Assembly: GCF_002441695.1 (NCBI RefSeq) | Contig: NZ_JXJW01000001.1 | Span: 124,001 to 188,000 of the forward strand | From: Pseudolactococcus piscium | GTDB lineage: Bacteria > Bacillota > Bacilli > Lactobacillales > Streptococcaceae | Direction of reading: 5' to 3' | Length of the DNA: 64,000 nt | In this document: positions 49,672-59,502 of the stretch, piece by piece | Layout: every line of letters starts with the position of its first letter | How positions within the stretch are numbered: the first letter of the stretch is position 1 | Position numbers and translations under genes: made by a program | Notes under the pieces: model-generated | What the model was told of the DNA's origin: nothing | What the model saw: only the letters and a program-made list of their open reading frames with translations | The model's database searches: none

Positions 49672-49832
49672 ATATCTACTCAGGTTTCCTAAAAGAATAG
49701 GCATGAGCAGATATTTAATGATCTAACTAGATGTTTTTGACAGAACAATGAACAAAAAATGTTAAAAAACTAGTGATTTACAAAAGGTTTGAGGGACTTT
49801 TTAATGAGAAATTTTGTAATTGATAAAAGTAA
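49672..49832. terminator. weak terminator-like hairpin after the ABC exporter
   Basis: AAATATCTACTCA and TGAGCAGATATTT pair with one mismatch (49673-49713) but are followed by AATGATC rather than a T tract. Nothing else is seen up to the next promoter. Confidence 0.4.
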
Positions 49833-49861
49833 TTGACATCGCTTTCATGATATGCTAAAAT
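49833..49861 (+). promoter_or_regulatory. promoter and perfect cre of the second beta-glucoside operon
   Basis: TTGACA (49833-49838), a 17-bp spacer and TAAAAT (49856-49861). TGACATCGCTTTCA (49834-49847) fits the cre consensus TGNNANCGNTNNCA and lies between and over the -35 box. Confidence 0.78.
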
Positions 49862-49871
49862 AAAAATTAAT

Positions 49872-49962
49872 AAGGGCTTGTTACCGTAATAAGGGCAATA
49901 CCTAAATATATGTGTCATCTTTAACGGTGTTTTTCGTATATTTTGGGGTATTGTTCTTTTTT
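49872..49962 (+). promoter_or_regulatory. RNA antiterminator (RAT) site and terminator of the second operon
   Basis: AAGGGCTTGTTACCGTAAT followed by AAGGGCAATACC (49872-49902) matches the RAT pattern. It overlaps the left arm (49894-49912) of a terminator with right arm CGTATATTTTGGGGTATTG (49935-49953) followed by TTCTTTTTT. Confidence 0.82.
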
Positions 49963-49976
49963 GTTTGGAGAAAATA

Positions 49977-50813
49977 ATGAAAATCAAAAAAGTGCTAAAT
50001 AATAATGTGGTGATTGCTTCGGAGACAGAAACGGGGCAAGAAAAAATAGTGATGTCAAATGGGTTGGGTTTCAATAATAGCATTGGAGATGAGATAGACA
50101 AAACAGACAGTCAAAAAATATTTGTTTTGTCTGATGATGTCTATCAAAAGTACGTCACCTTAACACAACATATTGATCCTAAGGCATCCGTATTGGCAGA
50201 AAAAATTATTTCTTATGCACAAGAACAGTACCACATGCCGTTAAATGAAATTATTCATTTAACGCTTACTGACCATGTCGATTCTGTTTTATCACGAGTT
50301 GAAGTTGGTCAATTACTGACCAATAAATTGACATTAGAAATCAGTAGAATATACGAAAAAGAATTTCAAATTGGCCAATATGCTCGCCAATTGATTTCAG
50401 AGATGGTTGGAAAGGAGATTTTAGCTGACGAGGCAGCATTTATTGCCCTACATATTTTGAATAACAGAATTGATTTAGATGAAAGTGAAAAACAAACGAA
50501 CACAACGGTGAAATTTATTTCAGATATAGTAAAGGTTGTTGAAACTTATTTTCAGTGTCAGTATGATGAAACATCTTTTTCCTACTATCGATTCGTTATG
50601 CATCTAAAAGGATTGGTCAAAAGGTTAGGCTCTAGTAAGTTTAAGGATGATAATACCTTATTTGAGACGATGGTCGTGACTTATCCAGAGGCTGCAAAAT
50701 GTGCAATAAAAGTTGAAAAAATGATTTTTCTAAAATATCATAAGGGCATCGGGTCGGAAGAGAAAGCTTATTTGATTTTATATATTGAAAAGTTAAACCG
50801 TGAAAAAGAATAG
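49977..50813 (+). CDS. BglG/LicT-family antiterminator (second operon)
   Basis: A 278-residue antiterminator with a CAT RNA-binding domain (residues ~1-55, M-S-N-G-L-G-F-N-N-S-I-G-D) and two PRDs. His residues are seen in L-T-D-H-V-D-S, I-A-L-H-I-L-N-N and F-V-M-H-L-K-G, but the last PRD2 site reads A-Y-L-I-L-Y-I-E-K-L-N-R, with Tyr where the family and the paralogue at 44836 have His. TTTGGAG precedes the ATG. It is first in its operon, in front of its own PTS gene. Confidence 0.88.
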   Translation: MKIKKVLNNNVVIASETETGQEKIVMSNGLGFNNSIGDEIDKTDSQKIFVLSDDVYQKYVTLTQHIDPKASVLAEKIISYAQEQYHMPLNEIIHLTLTDHVDSVLSRVEVGQLLTNKLTLEISRIYEKEFQIGQYARQLISEMVGKEILADEAAFIALHILNNRIDLDESEKQTNTTVKFISDIVKVVETYFQCQYDETSFSYYRFVMHLKGLVKRLGSSKFKDDNTLFETMVVTYPEAAKCAIKVEKMIFLKYHKGIGSEEKAYLILYIEKLNREKE

Positions 50814-50883
50814 TACTCATGCATAGTAAATCGATCCGATTTATTATGCATGGGCATACGTGAAAGAATTGATTGGAGAAGAT

Positions 50884-52746
50884 ATGGATTACTCAAAAAT
50901 TGCATCTAAGATTTTAGCAGGTGTTGGTACACAAGATAACGTGGGGTCGTTAACACATTGTATGACACGTCTGCGTTTTGTTTTAAAAGATGATAGTAAA
51001 GCTGATGACGACTTAATTGCTGACCTAGAAGGTGTTGTTGCAGTTAAACGTCAAGGTGGTCAATACCAAGTCATTATTGGTAATGAAGTGGCTAAAGTTT
51101 ACGATGAAATCAATAAAGTTGGTGCCTTTTCAGATGCTGGTAATAGCAATGTGAAAAAAGAAAAGCAAAATATTTTTTCAACTATTATTGAGTTTATAGC
51201 TGGTTGTATGTCCCCTTTATTTCCAGCACTTATTGGGTCTGGTTTAGTAAAAGTGGTCTTGTTAATTTTAGGGCCTAGTATTTTCAAACTGATTACGGAC
51301 ACGAGTGATACTTATATCATTTTGAATGCCCTTAGTGATGCAACATTCTATTTCCTACCTATTTTGGTAGCTGCAACAGCAGCACAACGTCTAAAGACAA
51401 ATATGTATATGGCGATGACCATTGCGGCATTCCTAGTCTATCCTGGCTTAATTACGCTATTAGGTGGTGATAAGGCAACGCATTTATTTAATGTCTTCCC
51501 TGTCGTGCATGCATCATATGCGTCATCTTTATTGCCAGCTATGCTGTCTACTTTACTCTTGAAACATGTTGATATCTCAGTAGATAAAGTAACACCTGAG
51601 TGGGCTAAAAATTTCTTTAAACCACTTGCTACATTATTCATTACAGGGTTACTTGCCTTGGTCATTTTAGCGCCAGCAGGCGCTATCTTGGGTGACTGGC
51701 TCATGGTAGCAGTTGACACGCTACATACTTATGTACCTTGGCTCACAATTCCTTTATTAGCTGCATTTATGCCTTTTATTGTTATGACTGGTATGCATTG
51801 GGCATTTTTACCAACAACAATCATGGCTTTGAGTAACCCAAATATTGGTTTTGATATGCTTTTACTACCAGCTATGTTTGCATCAAATATTGCCCAAGCA
51901 GGTGCTGTATTCGGCGTCGCTTTGAAATCGAAAAGTACTGAAGTTAGAGGGATGGCTATCCCTGCGGGTATCTCTGCCTTACTTGCGGGTGTAACTGAAC
52001 CTGCCTTGTACGGCGTTAGTTTAAAAAATAAAAAAGTACTCTATGCACAAATGCTTGCGGGTGGTGCTGCAGGTCTAATAGCCGGTATCTTTTCTCTAAA
52101 ATCATTTGCGATGGCAACACCAAGTTTGTTGTCAATTCTACAGTTTATCGCGCCAAAAGATGGTAACAATTTCATCATTGCGTGTATCGTTTTTGTTGTT
52201 TCCTTTGTTGGATCACTTGTTGGTGCTTACTTCTTGATCAAACCAAATACGGTTGCAGCAAGTACATCAGATCATGACGTGATCAGTGAAGCAGAGTTGA
52301 CTGTGAGAAATCCGATTGAAGGCAATGTCATTGCTTTATCAGATGTTGAAGATGCGACTTTTGCATCTGGCGTTTTAGGTAAAGGCTATGCAGTTGAACC
52401 AAGTGAAGGCGTTGTGAAAGCCCCGTTTTCTGGAACAGTCGAGTTAATGATGAATTCATATCATGCGGTTGGCCTAAAATCTGATAGTGGTATCGAATTA
52501 TTGATTCATGTCGGCATTGATACGGTAGAACTTGCAGGCAAATATTTTACGCCGAAGGTAAAACAGGGAGACCAAATTAAACTTGGTGATACATTATTAA
52601 CTTTTGATATTAAAGCAATTAAAGCAGCAGGTTATCCAATTGTCACACCAATCATTGTCACTAATACGGATGATTTTTCTGAAGTGAAAATTGGTGAATT
52701 GGGTGATAAATTACTTTTAGAAACAATGATTGAATTTAAGAAATAG
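50884..52746 (+). CDS. beta-glucoside PTS EIIBCA (second system)
   Basis: A 620-residue EIIBCA: EIIB with T-H-C-M-T-R-L-R-F (active Cys ~26), EIIC with ~10 helices and G-V-T-E-P-A-L-Y-G-V, EIIA with L-L-I-H-V-G-I-D-T-V-E-L (active His). The ATG at 50884 follows TTGGAGAAGAT; an upstream in-frame GTG is less likely. It is a paralogue of the EII at 41528 and followed by its own GH1 gene 10 bp downstream. Probable substrates are aryl- or disaccharide beta-glucosides. Confidence 0.9.
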   Translation: MDYSKIASKILAGVGTQDNVGSLTHCMTRLRFVLKDDSKADDDLIADLEGVVAVKRQGGQYQVIIGNEVAKVYDEINKVGAFSDAGNSNVKKEKQNIFSTIIEFIAGCMSPLFPALIGSGLVKVVLLILGPSIFKLITDTSDTYIILNALSDATFYFLPILVAATAAQRLKTNMYMAMTIAAFLVYPGLITLLGGDKATHLFNVFPVVHASYASSLLPAMLSTLLLKHVDISVDKVTPEWAKNFFKPLATLFITGLLALVILAPAGAILGDWLMVAVDTLHTYVPWLTIPLLAAFMPFIVMTGMHWAFLPTTIMALSNPNIGFDMLLLPAMFASNIAQAGAVFGVALKSKSTEVRGMAIPAGISALLAGVTEPALYGVSLKNKKVLYAQMLAGGAAGLIAGIFSLKSFAMATPSLLSILQFIAPKDGNNFIIACIVFVVSFVGSLVGAYFLIKPNTVAASTSDHDVISEAELTVRNPIEGNVIALSDVEDATFASGVLGKGYAVEPSEGVVKAPFSGTVELMMNSYHAVGLKSDSGIELLIHVGIDTVELAGKYFTPKVKQGDQIKLGDTLLTFDIKAIKAAGYPIVTPIIVTNTDDFSEVKIGELGDKLLLETMIEFKK

Positions 52747-52753
52747 GAGATAG

Positions 52754-54202
<1,449 letters not shown>

Positions 54203-54212
54203 GGATTATCAT

Positions 54213-54260
54213 ACAAAAGAAAATGCGTAGGAAATGATTTCCGATCGCTTTTTCTTTTGT
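54213..54260 (+). terminator. terminator of the second beta-glucoside operon
   Basis: CAAAAGAAAATGCG...CGCTTTTTCTTTTG with inner GGAAATGATTTCC; an interrupted but long stem with T-rich 3' arm. Confidence 0.7.
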
Positions 54261-54378
54261 AAGCTATTTTATATCCGATAGATGATGCCTATCAAAAACG
54301 AATCTAACAGAATCATTAGGTTTTAGATTATCACAAAAAATGACAAGCAAGAAGCAAAAAATGACCTAGAGATTATAG

Positions 54379-54395
54379 TTGAAAACGGATACAAT
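54379..54395 (+). promoter_or_regulatory. cre site before the Nif3-like gene
   Basis: TTGAAAACGGATACAAT fits the WTGNAANCGNWNNCWW form of the cre consensus and overlaps a TACAAT -10 box (54390-54395). The -35 is weak. It indicates CcpA control of the downstream plant-glycan cluster. Confidence 0.7.
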
Positions 54396-54429
54396 GAAAG
54401 TATGCAAAGTAAATGAAAGAGGTAATGCA

Positions 54430-55299
54430 ATGAAAATTCAAGAAGTAATTGATCGTTTGATGGCCTACCATCCAGATTTAGGTGATGCAGAAACGTGTGA
54501 TGGTATTAAATTTGGCGATGCACAAGTAGCCTGTACAGGTATTGTCTCGGCTTTGGTCCCAACAGTTGAGGTCATCAAACAAGCTATCTCATTAGGCGCT
54601 AATCTTTTAATCGTTCACGAGCCAACATCATATCTGACGCCTGATTGGTCAGAATGGCGCGCAGATTTTGACTGTCAAGTTTATGATGAAAAAATAGCCT
54701 TAATTCAAGCGCATCAACTTGTGATTTTTCGAGATCATGATCACATGCATGCAGATCAGCCAGACCAAATTTTTACAGGTGTCTTAAGCTATTTAGGGTG
54801 GCTACCTTATTTGACGGATACACAAACTGTTCCTTTTGGATTTACCATCGAATTTCCAGAGTCAAAAACACTTCATGCGATTAATCAAGAGTTGATGATG
54901 AAGATTGGGATGAATGGCTTACGCTATGTTGGCAATGGCCAAGCTAGGATTAAAAAACTTGCATTTGTCGGTCATCTTTTTCCAGATGCTTTTATCCCAC
55001 AACAGGAAAAAGAAGACGGGACTTGGACAGATTATGCAACAGAACTCATAAAAAGCATGGCGCAGGATGGCATCGAGTGTATCATTCCAGGTGAGGTGGT
55101 AGAGTGGACAGTGCTATCTTATATTCGTGACGCAAATGCTCAGGGAAAAAATCTTGCTTGTATTAATCCAGGTCATTTTAATTGGGAGGAATTGGGGGAA
55201 AAGTATGCAGTAGCATGGCTTAAAGAGATTACAGACGCGCAAGTACCTGTGACCTATGTGGCATCTGGGGATCTTTGGCAATACGAAATTAAGCAATGA
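54430..55299 (+). CDS. Nif3-like (DUF34) metal-binding protein
   Basis: A 289-residue diverged member of the Nif3/DUF34 dinuclear-metal family. Counterparts of the family motifs are seen: E-T-C-D-G-I-K-F-G-D for the N-terminal D-x-x-G-L-x-x-G-D segment, L-L-I-V-H-E-P-T-S-Y where most members have H-H-P, R-D-H-D-H-M-H-A-D for the N-x-H-x-x-x-D segment, and N-P-G-H-F-N-W-E-E at the C-terminus. The ATG at 54430 follows AAAGAGGTAATGC; the longer upstream frame lacks a ribosome binding site. CcpA control and position ahead of a glycoside transporter suggest a catabolic role. Function unknown. Confidence 0.72.
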   Translation: MKIQEVIDRLMAYHPDLGDAETCDGIKFGDAQVACTGIVSALVPTVEVIKQAISLGANLLIVHEPTSYLTPDWSEWRADFDCQVYDEKIALIQAHQLVIFRDHDHMHADQPDQIFTGVLSYLGWLPYLTDTQTVPFGFTIEFPESKTLHAINQELMMKIGMNGLRYVGNGQARIKKLAFVGHLFPDAFIPQQEKEDGTWTDYATELIKSMAQDGIECIIPGEVVEWTVLSYIRDANAQGKNLACINPGHFNWEELGEKYAVAWLKEITDAQVPVTYVASGDLWQYEIKQ

Positions 55300-55355
55300 C
55301 TAGCATGCAGATTGTCTTAAATATACTTATGGTGCCATAAAGTCATGACATAACT

Positions 55356-55382
55356 AAACCGGAGTTGCATCTCTGGTTTTTT
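55356..55382 (+). terminator. terminator after the Nif3-like gene
   Basis: AAACCGGAG and CTCTGGTTT (one G-U) around TTGCAT, followed by TTT. Confidence 0.72.
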
Positions 55383-55453
55383 AGTGGCTTAAATGAGCGA
55401 AAAGTGCAAAAAATGACAAGTATTCTGAAAAGAAAAGGAAAGATAGCTAGAAA

Positions 55454-55467
55454 AGAAAGCGCTATCA
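55454..55467 (+). promoter_or_regulatory. cre-like site before the GPH transporter gene
   Basis: AGAAAGCGCTATCA matches the cre consensus except at the first position (A for T). It lies 46 bp before the transporter start and may add CcpA control to the transporter-esterase operon. Confidence 0.55.
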
Positions 55468-55512
55468 TTGTCTTAGATATAAAAATAACGAAATTACATA
55501 GGAGGCTTTACG

Positions 55513-56865
55513 ATGAATGAAGTAAGTCAAAAAATGCCATTGTTGGAGAAAATCAGTTATGGCGCAGGTAATATGGGGATTTGTCTAAGTACAACAGTCA
55601 TTACAACATTTGCCATGTTTTTCTATACCAACGTCATTGGTATCAATATTTTACAAGTAGGCACGATTTTACTATTTGGTGGTATTGTTGATGCCATCTC
55701 AAATGCTTTTATGGGTGTGATCGTTGATCATACAAAATCACGTTGGGGAAAATGTCGACCTTATTTGATTTTTGGTGCCATTCCAATGGCAGCAGCTTGT
55801 TTCTTTGTTTTCCATGTTCCTGATGCAAGTGCCTCAACAAAATATATTTACGCACTCATTACCTATATCATCTATACTTTGGCTTGTGCCGCAGTCTTGA
55901 TTCCACAAAATGTCTTGATGGCAGCAATTACAGATGATCAAGATGATCGCTTAGCCACTAATATGTTTGGCTCACTAGGCACTAACTTTGGTCAGCTGAT
56001 TCCAAGTTTAATGACCTTAGGCTTGGTTGCATTCTTGGGGAATGGGTCAGACTACAAGGGGTTTAACTATGTGATTCTAATCTTTGGTGTCATCGGTGCA
56101 GCATTAACCATGATGGCTGGTTTCAATACAAGAGAACGGATGAACATGTCCGCAATTGGCCAACAAAAAATTTCAGCTAAGGATACCCTTCGATCTTTTA
56201 AAAATGGGCCATGGCTACTGGTGACACTGATTACCTTATTTATCATTGCCCAAGTTGTCGTTAAAGCATCAACGACGGTTTATTATACAACCAATGTCCT
56301 GGGTAATCCTGGGGTTTCATCTGCCTTGCTATCGATTTTAAGTATTATTGGTGTGCCTATCACACTCATTATTCCGATTATTGCTAAAAAAATCGGGAAA
56401 CACAAACTTGTCCTGATGGGTGCAGCCATGGGTATTATTGGGAATATGGGCTTACTTGTTACTAAGGGCAATATTCCTGGTGTGATTGCTTGTACAGCCT
56501 TTGCAGCAGCAGGATCAGCCTTTATTACTGGGATTGTATTTGTCATGTGTGCTGAAACAGTTGACTATGGGGAATGGAAGACTGGTATTCGTGTACAAGG
56601 CTTTCTAATGGCCTTTATCGGTTTTGCAGTCAAGGTCGCTAATTCTATCGTACAACTGTTAATTTCAGGGATTCTTAATTCTGGTGGCTTTAATGGTCAA
56701 GCAAAAGTTCAAACTGCGTCGGCAGTTAACGCCATTGAATTCTGTTATGTTTGGTTACCTATTATCTTTTTCGCAGCGGTTATTATCTTGAACTATTTCT
56801 ACAAATTAGATAAAATATACCCACAAGTTATAACTGATTTGGAAGCCAGACGTGCAGCTTTATAA
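55513..56865 (+). CDS. GPH-family glycoside/pentoside:cation symporter
   Basis: A 450-residue transporter of the glycoside-pentoside-hexuronide family with ~12 membrane helices. It begins K-I-S-Y-G-A-G-N-M-G, typical of the family, and has D-A-I-S-N-A-F-M-G-V-I-V-D-H-T-K-S-R-W-G-K-C-R-P-Y, its main signature. It lacks the C-terminal EIIA-like domain of LacS. AGGAGGCTTTACG precedes the ATG. Relatives carry xylosides, isoprimeverose, melibiose or glucuronides. The esterases behind it suggest substituted xylo-oligosaccharides or other plant oligosaccharides. Confidence 0.9.
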   Translation: MNEVSQKMPLLEKISYGAGNMGICLSTTVITTFAMFFYTNVIGINILQVGTILLFGGIVDAISNAFMGVIVDHTKSRWGKCRPYLIFGAIPMAAACFFVFHVPDASASTKYIYALITYIIYTLACAAVLIPQNVLMAAITDDQDDRLATNMFGSLGTNFGQLIPSLMTLGLVAFLGNGSDYKGFNYVILIFGVIGAALTMMAGFNTRERMNMSAIGQQKISAKDTLRSFKNGPWLLVTLITLFIIAQVVVKASTTVYYTTNVLGNPGVSSALLSILSIIGVPITLIIPIIAKKIGKHKLVLMGAAMGIIGNMGLLVTKGNIPGVIACTAFAAAGSAFITGIVFVMCAETVDYGEWKTGIRVQGFLMAFIGFAVKVANSIVQLLISGILNSGGFNGQAKVQTASAVNAIEFCYVWLPIIFFAAVIILNYFYKLDKIYPQVITDLEARRAAL

Positions 56866-56929
56866 AAATAAGACATGTGGCGTCAAGTGAGACAAACATG
56901 TCTGATGATAACTTAAAAAGGAGAACATT

Positions 56930-57721
56930 ATGTCAATATTTAGAACTTCATTTGCTTCAGCTTCCCTGTTTCGGACCGTCAATTTAACGGTCATTGTGCC
57001 GATTGAGTCTTACGGTAATCCTGAACTTGAGGCAAATAAACCCCAAAAATTTAAAACACTTTATCTTTTACATGGGTTTGGTGGCAGCCAAGATGATTGG
57101 TTGGATTATACTAATTTGAGAAGCCTGGCTGAACTGCATAACTTAGCGATTGTCTTACCAGCTGCTGAAAATAGTTTTTATGAAAATATTGGCGGTATCG
57201 GTGGTGATTATAGTGATTTTGTCGGACAAGAAATCGTTGACTTTACACGCCGTGCTTTTCCTCTCTCAGACAAGCGAGAAGATACTTTTATTGGCGGCTT
57301 ATCAATGGGCGGATTTGGCGCGTTAAGATTAGGTATGCTGTATCATCAAACATTCAGTAAAATTATTTCTCTATCCGGTGCTTTTATTATCGATAATATC
57401 ACAGATATTAAGCCAGATCATCGTGACATGATTGCTGATTACGCCTACTACACAAGGATTTTTGGCGATTTAAAACAATTAAAAGGTAGCGATAAGGACC
57501 CGCTTTATTGTGTGGATCAAGCAATTAGTTCAGGTCTTGTGCCAGCAGTTTATCAGGCAGTCGGTACGGAGGACTTTTTACTAGAAGAAAATCATAATAT
57601 GCGTGATGCTTTAACAACACGTCAAATTCCCCTAGACTATCATGAAAGTTCAGGAATTCATGATTGGCAATTTTGGAATACGTATTTACCAAAAGCCATT
57701 GATTGGCTGTTAACCGAATAA
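56930..57721 (+). CDS. alpha/beta-hydrolase esterase (EstA/CE1-like), first of three
   Basis: A 263-residue esterase: oxyanion region L-L-H-G-F-G-G-S-Q-D-D-W near residue 46, nucleophile elbow G-G-L-S-M-G-G-F-G-A-L around residue 124, acid Asp in V-G-T-E-D-F and catalytic His in G-I-H-D-W-Q-F-W near 248. AAAAAGGAGAACATT precedes the ATG. There is no signal peptide, so it is cytoplasmic, matching import of esterified oligosaccharides by the transporter. The family includes tributyrin esterases and acetyl/feruloyl esterases; the G-x-H-D-W-x-x-W end is common in CE1-type enzymes. Confidence 0.85.
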   Translation: MSIFRTSFASASLFRTVNLTVIVPIESYGNPELEANKPQKFKTLYLLHGFGGSQDDWLDYTNLRSLAELHNLAIVLPAAENSFYENIGGIGGDYSDFVGQEIVDFTRRAFPLSDKREDTFIGGLSMGGFGALRLGMLYHQTFSKIISLSGAFIIDNITDIKPDHRDMIADYAYYTRIFGDLKQLKGSDKDPLYCVDQAISSGLVPAVYQAVGTEDFLLEENHNMRDALTTRQIPLDYHESSGIHDWQFWNTYLPKAIDWLLTE

Positions 57722-57802
57722 AAAATGGCGTATACTGGATTTGTGACATAAAAAATTGTTAAAATTGACTCAAAAGATGAATTGCTAACAAAGGGAGCGC
57801 AT

Positions 57803-58675
57803 ATGCCAGAACTCTATGAGACTGAAGAATTTACCAGAGATCAAATTCCGATTCGTATATTTAATCACTATTTTGAAGGAAAAGACATTTTTACACCTGC
57901 GCACTGGCACCAAAATGTCGAATTCAACCTCACAACTGGTGGTTGTATTCAACATATGGTAGCTGGTGAGCTATTTGAGCATCAACCTGGTGATGTTGTG
58001 ATCGTGAATAGCGGTGTCCTGCATAGTAATCATTGGATAGCCCCAACAGATTATTTTGAAGGGGTAACGGTTCAAGTCTCTAAAGCATTTCTTGATCAAT
58101 GGCTGAGCAGTCGCTTATCATTTCAGGTTCCTGATAAGGCTTATGAACGTGAGGAGTTGATCGCAGTCTTACTGAAGTTTGGTCAATTAAAAAGCCAACT
58201 TGGTGATGACACGCGTTATGATGAGGCTGACAAAAATGAAGCGATGACACAATTGATTCAGTTGCAATTGATGGCAACTCTCTTTCAACTGTTATCTGTG
58301 TTAAAAGCCTATTGTTCAGTTGAAAAAACAATTGATCACCAGCGCGATATTAGGTCATCCGAGACTTTAAAAGAAATTGTCAACTATATTGATGGTCATT
58401 ATCAAGAAACGGTTTCGTTGGCAAGTGTTGCGGCGGCCTTTCACTATACGCCCGCCTATTTATCACGGATTTTCAAATCACGTATGGGGATGAAATTTCA
58501 TGATTACCTGCAATATAAACGGCTACATAGCTGTATTTCGGTTATGAGAAATCATCCTGACCGTCAACTAGCGGCTCTAGCCCTGGATAACGGTTTTCCA
58601 AATGTCAAATCCTTTATTGAAACCTTTAAAAAACACTTTGATTGTACCCCATCAGAGTGGCTGAAAAAAGAATAG
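57803..58675 (+). CDS. AraC-family transcriptional regulator
   Basis: A 290-residue activator: N-terminal cupin (~20-95, H-W-H-Q-N-V-E-F-N-L and Q-P-G-D-V-V-I-V-N) and a C-terminal double HTH (~195-290, S-L-A-S-V-A-A-A-F-H-Y-T-P-A-Y-L-S-R-I-F-K). The ATG at 57803 follows AAAGGGAGCGCAT. Located between the first and second esterase genes, it probably senses a sugar or aglycone and activates this cluster. No operator could be assigned. Confidence 0.88.
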   Translation: MPELYETEEFTRDQIPIRIFNHYFEGKDIFTPAHWHQNVEFNLTTGGCIQHMVAGELFEHQPGDVVIVNSGVLHSNHWIAPTDYFEGVTVQVSKAFLDQWLSSRLSFQVPDKAYEREELIAVLLKFGQLKSQLGDDTRYDEADKNEAMTQLIQLQLMATLFQLLSVLKAYCSVEKTIDHQRDIRSSETLKEIVNYIDGHYQETVSLASVAAAFHYTPAYLSRIFKSRMGMKFHDYLQYKRLHSCISVMRNHPDRQLAALALDNGFPNVKSFIETFKKHFDCTPSEWLKKE

Positions 58676-58684
58676 GAGTAGCTA

Positions 58685-59485
58685 ATGGCTTATCTTGAAC
58701 TACAATTTGCATCACAAGCAATTTCAAAATATACAACACTTAAAGTGTACTTACCATCAGATGGGACTAGTGGTACACTTTTTGAACCACCTTATAAAAC
58801 AGTATACTTTTTACCAGGATTTAGTAATGACGCGACTGCTTTGATGACTTATTTAGGACTTCGAAAAGAATGTGAACTCAAGGGCATTGCAATCGTTATC
58901 ATTGATGGTGACAATTCATTTTATGTTGAGCAGGCTAACCATCAAGCCAATTATTCGACTTTTATCAGAGAAGTTGTTGAGGTCACTCGGAAACTCTTAC
59001 CTTTGTCAGAAAATCGTAATGATACATTCATTGGTGGTATCTCAATGGGTGGCTATGGTGCCTTACTGAATGGCTTACGTTTCCGTGATATGTTCTCTAA
59101 AATCGTTGCCTTGTCACCAAGTGCAGACTGCTATGATTTGATTTGCCACCACGATATGTTGTTTCAAGAAGCCCTGTTTACCACGACATTTGGAGATAAA
59201 GCCACTTATTATGCTGAGGATACAAATCTGGCAAAATTTTATGGAGAAGTTGATCAAGCTGATATGCCAGAACTTTTTATTGCTTGTGGCGAACAAGATG
59301 ATCTGGTCTTAAAAGGTGTGACTGACTTACGTGACAGCTTGATAAAGGAAGGGATTTCATTTGTCGATAGACGTGGCACAGGGAAACATGAGTATGCTTA
59401 CTGGGAAAAACAAATGGATCCAGCATTTTCATTTTTAGCTGACATCCAACCTGGCACACAAGCTGACCTTATTTTGAAATTTTAG
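58685..59485 (+). CDS. alpha/beta-hydrolase esterase, second of three
   Basis: A 266-residue esterase related to the protein at 56930: F-L-P-G-F-S-N-D-A-T-A for the oxyanion region (Gly-Phe in place of His-Gly-Phe), F-I-G-G-I-S-M-G-G-Y-G-A-L for the nucleophile Ser near 125, and G-K-H-E-Y-A-Y-W near 238 with the His. ATAGGAGTAGCTA precedes the ATG. It starts 9 bp after the regulator stop. The replacement in the oxyanion loop suggests a different ester from that of its paralogue. Confidence 0.83.
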   Translation: MAYLELQFASQAISKYTTLKVYLPSDGTSGTLFEPPYKTVYFLPGFSNDATALMTYLGLRKECELKGIAIVIIDGDNSFYVEQANHQANYSTFIREVVEVTRKLLPLSENRNDTFIGGISMGGYGALLNGLRFRDMFSKIVALSPSADCYDLICHHDMLFQEALFTTTFGDKATYYAEDTNLAKFYGEVDQADMPELFIACGEQDDLVLKGVTDLRDSLIKEGISFVDRRGTGKHEYAYWEKQMDPAFSFLADIQPGTQADLILKF

Positions 59486-59502
59486 CAGTGAGAGGAAGTC
59501 CT

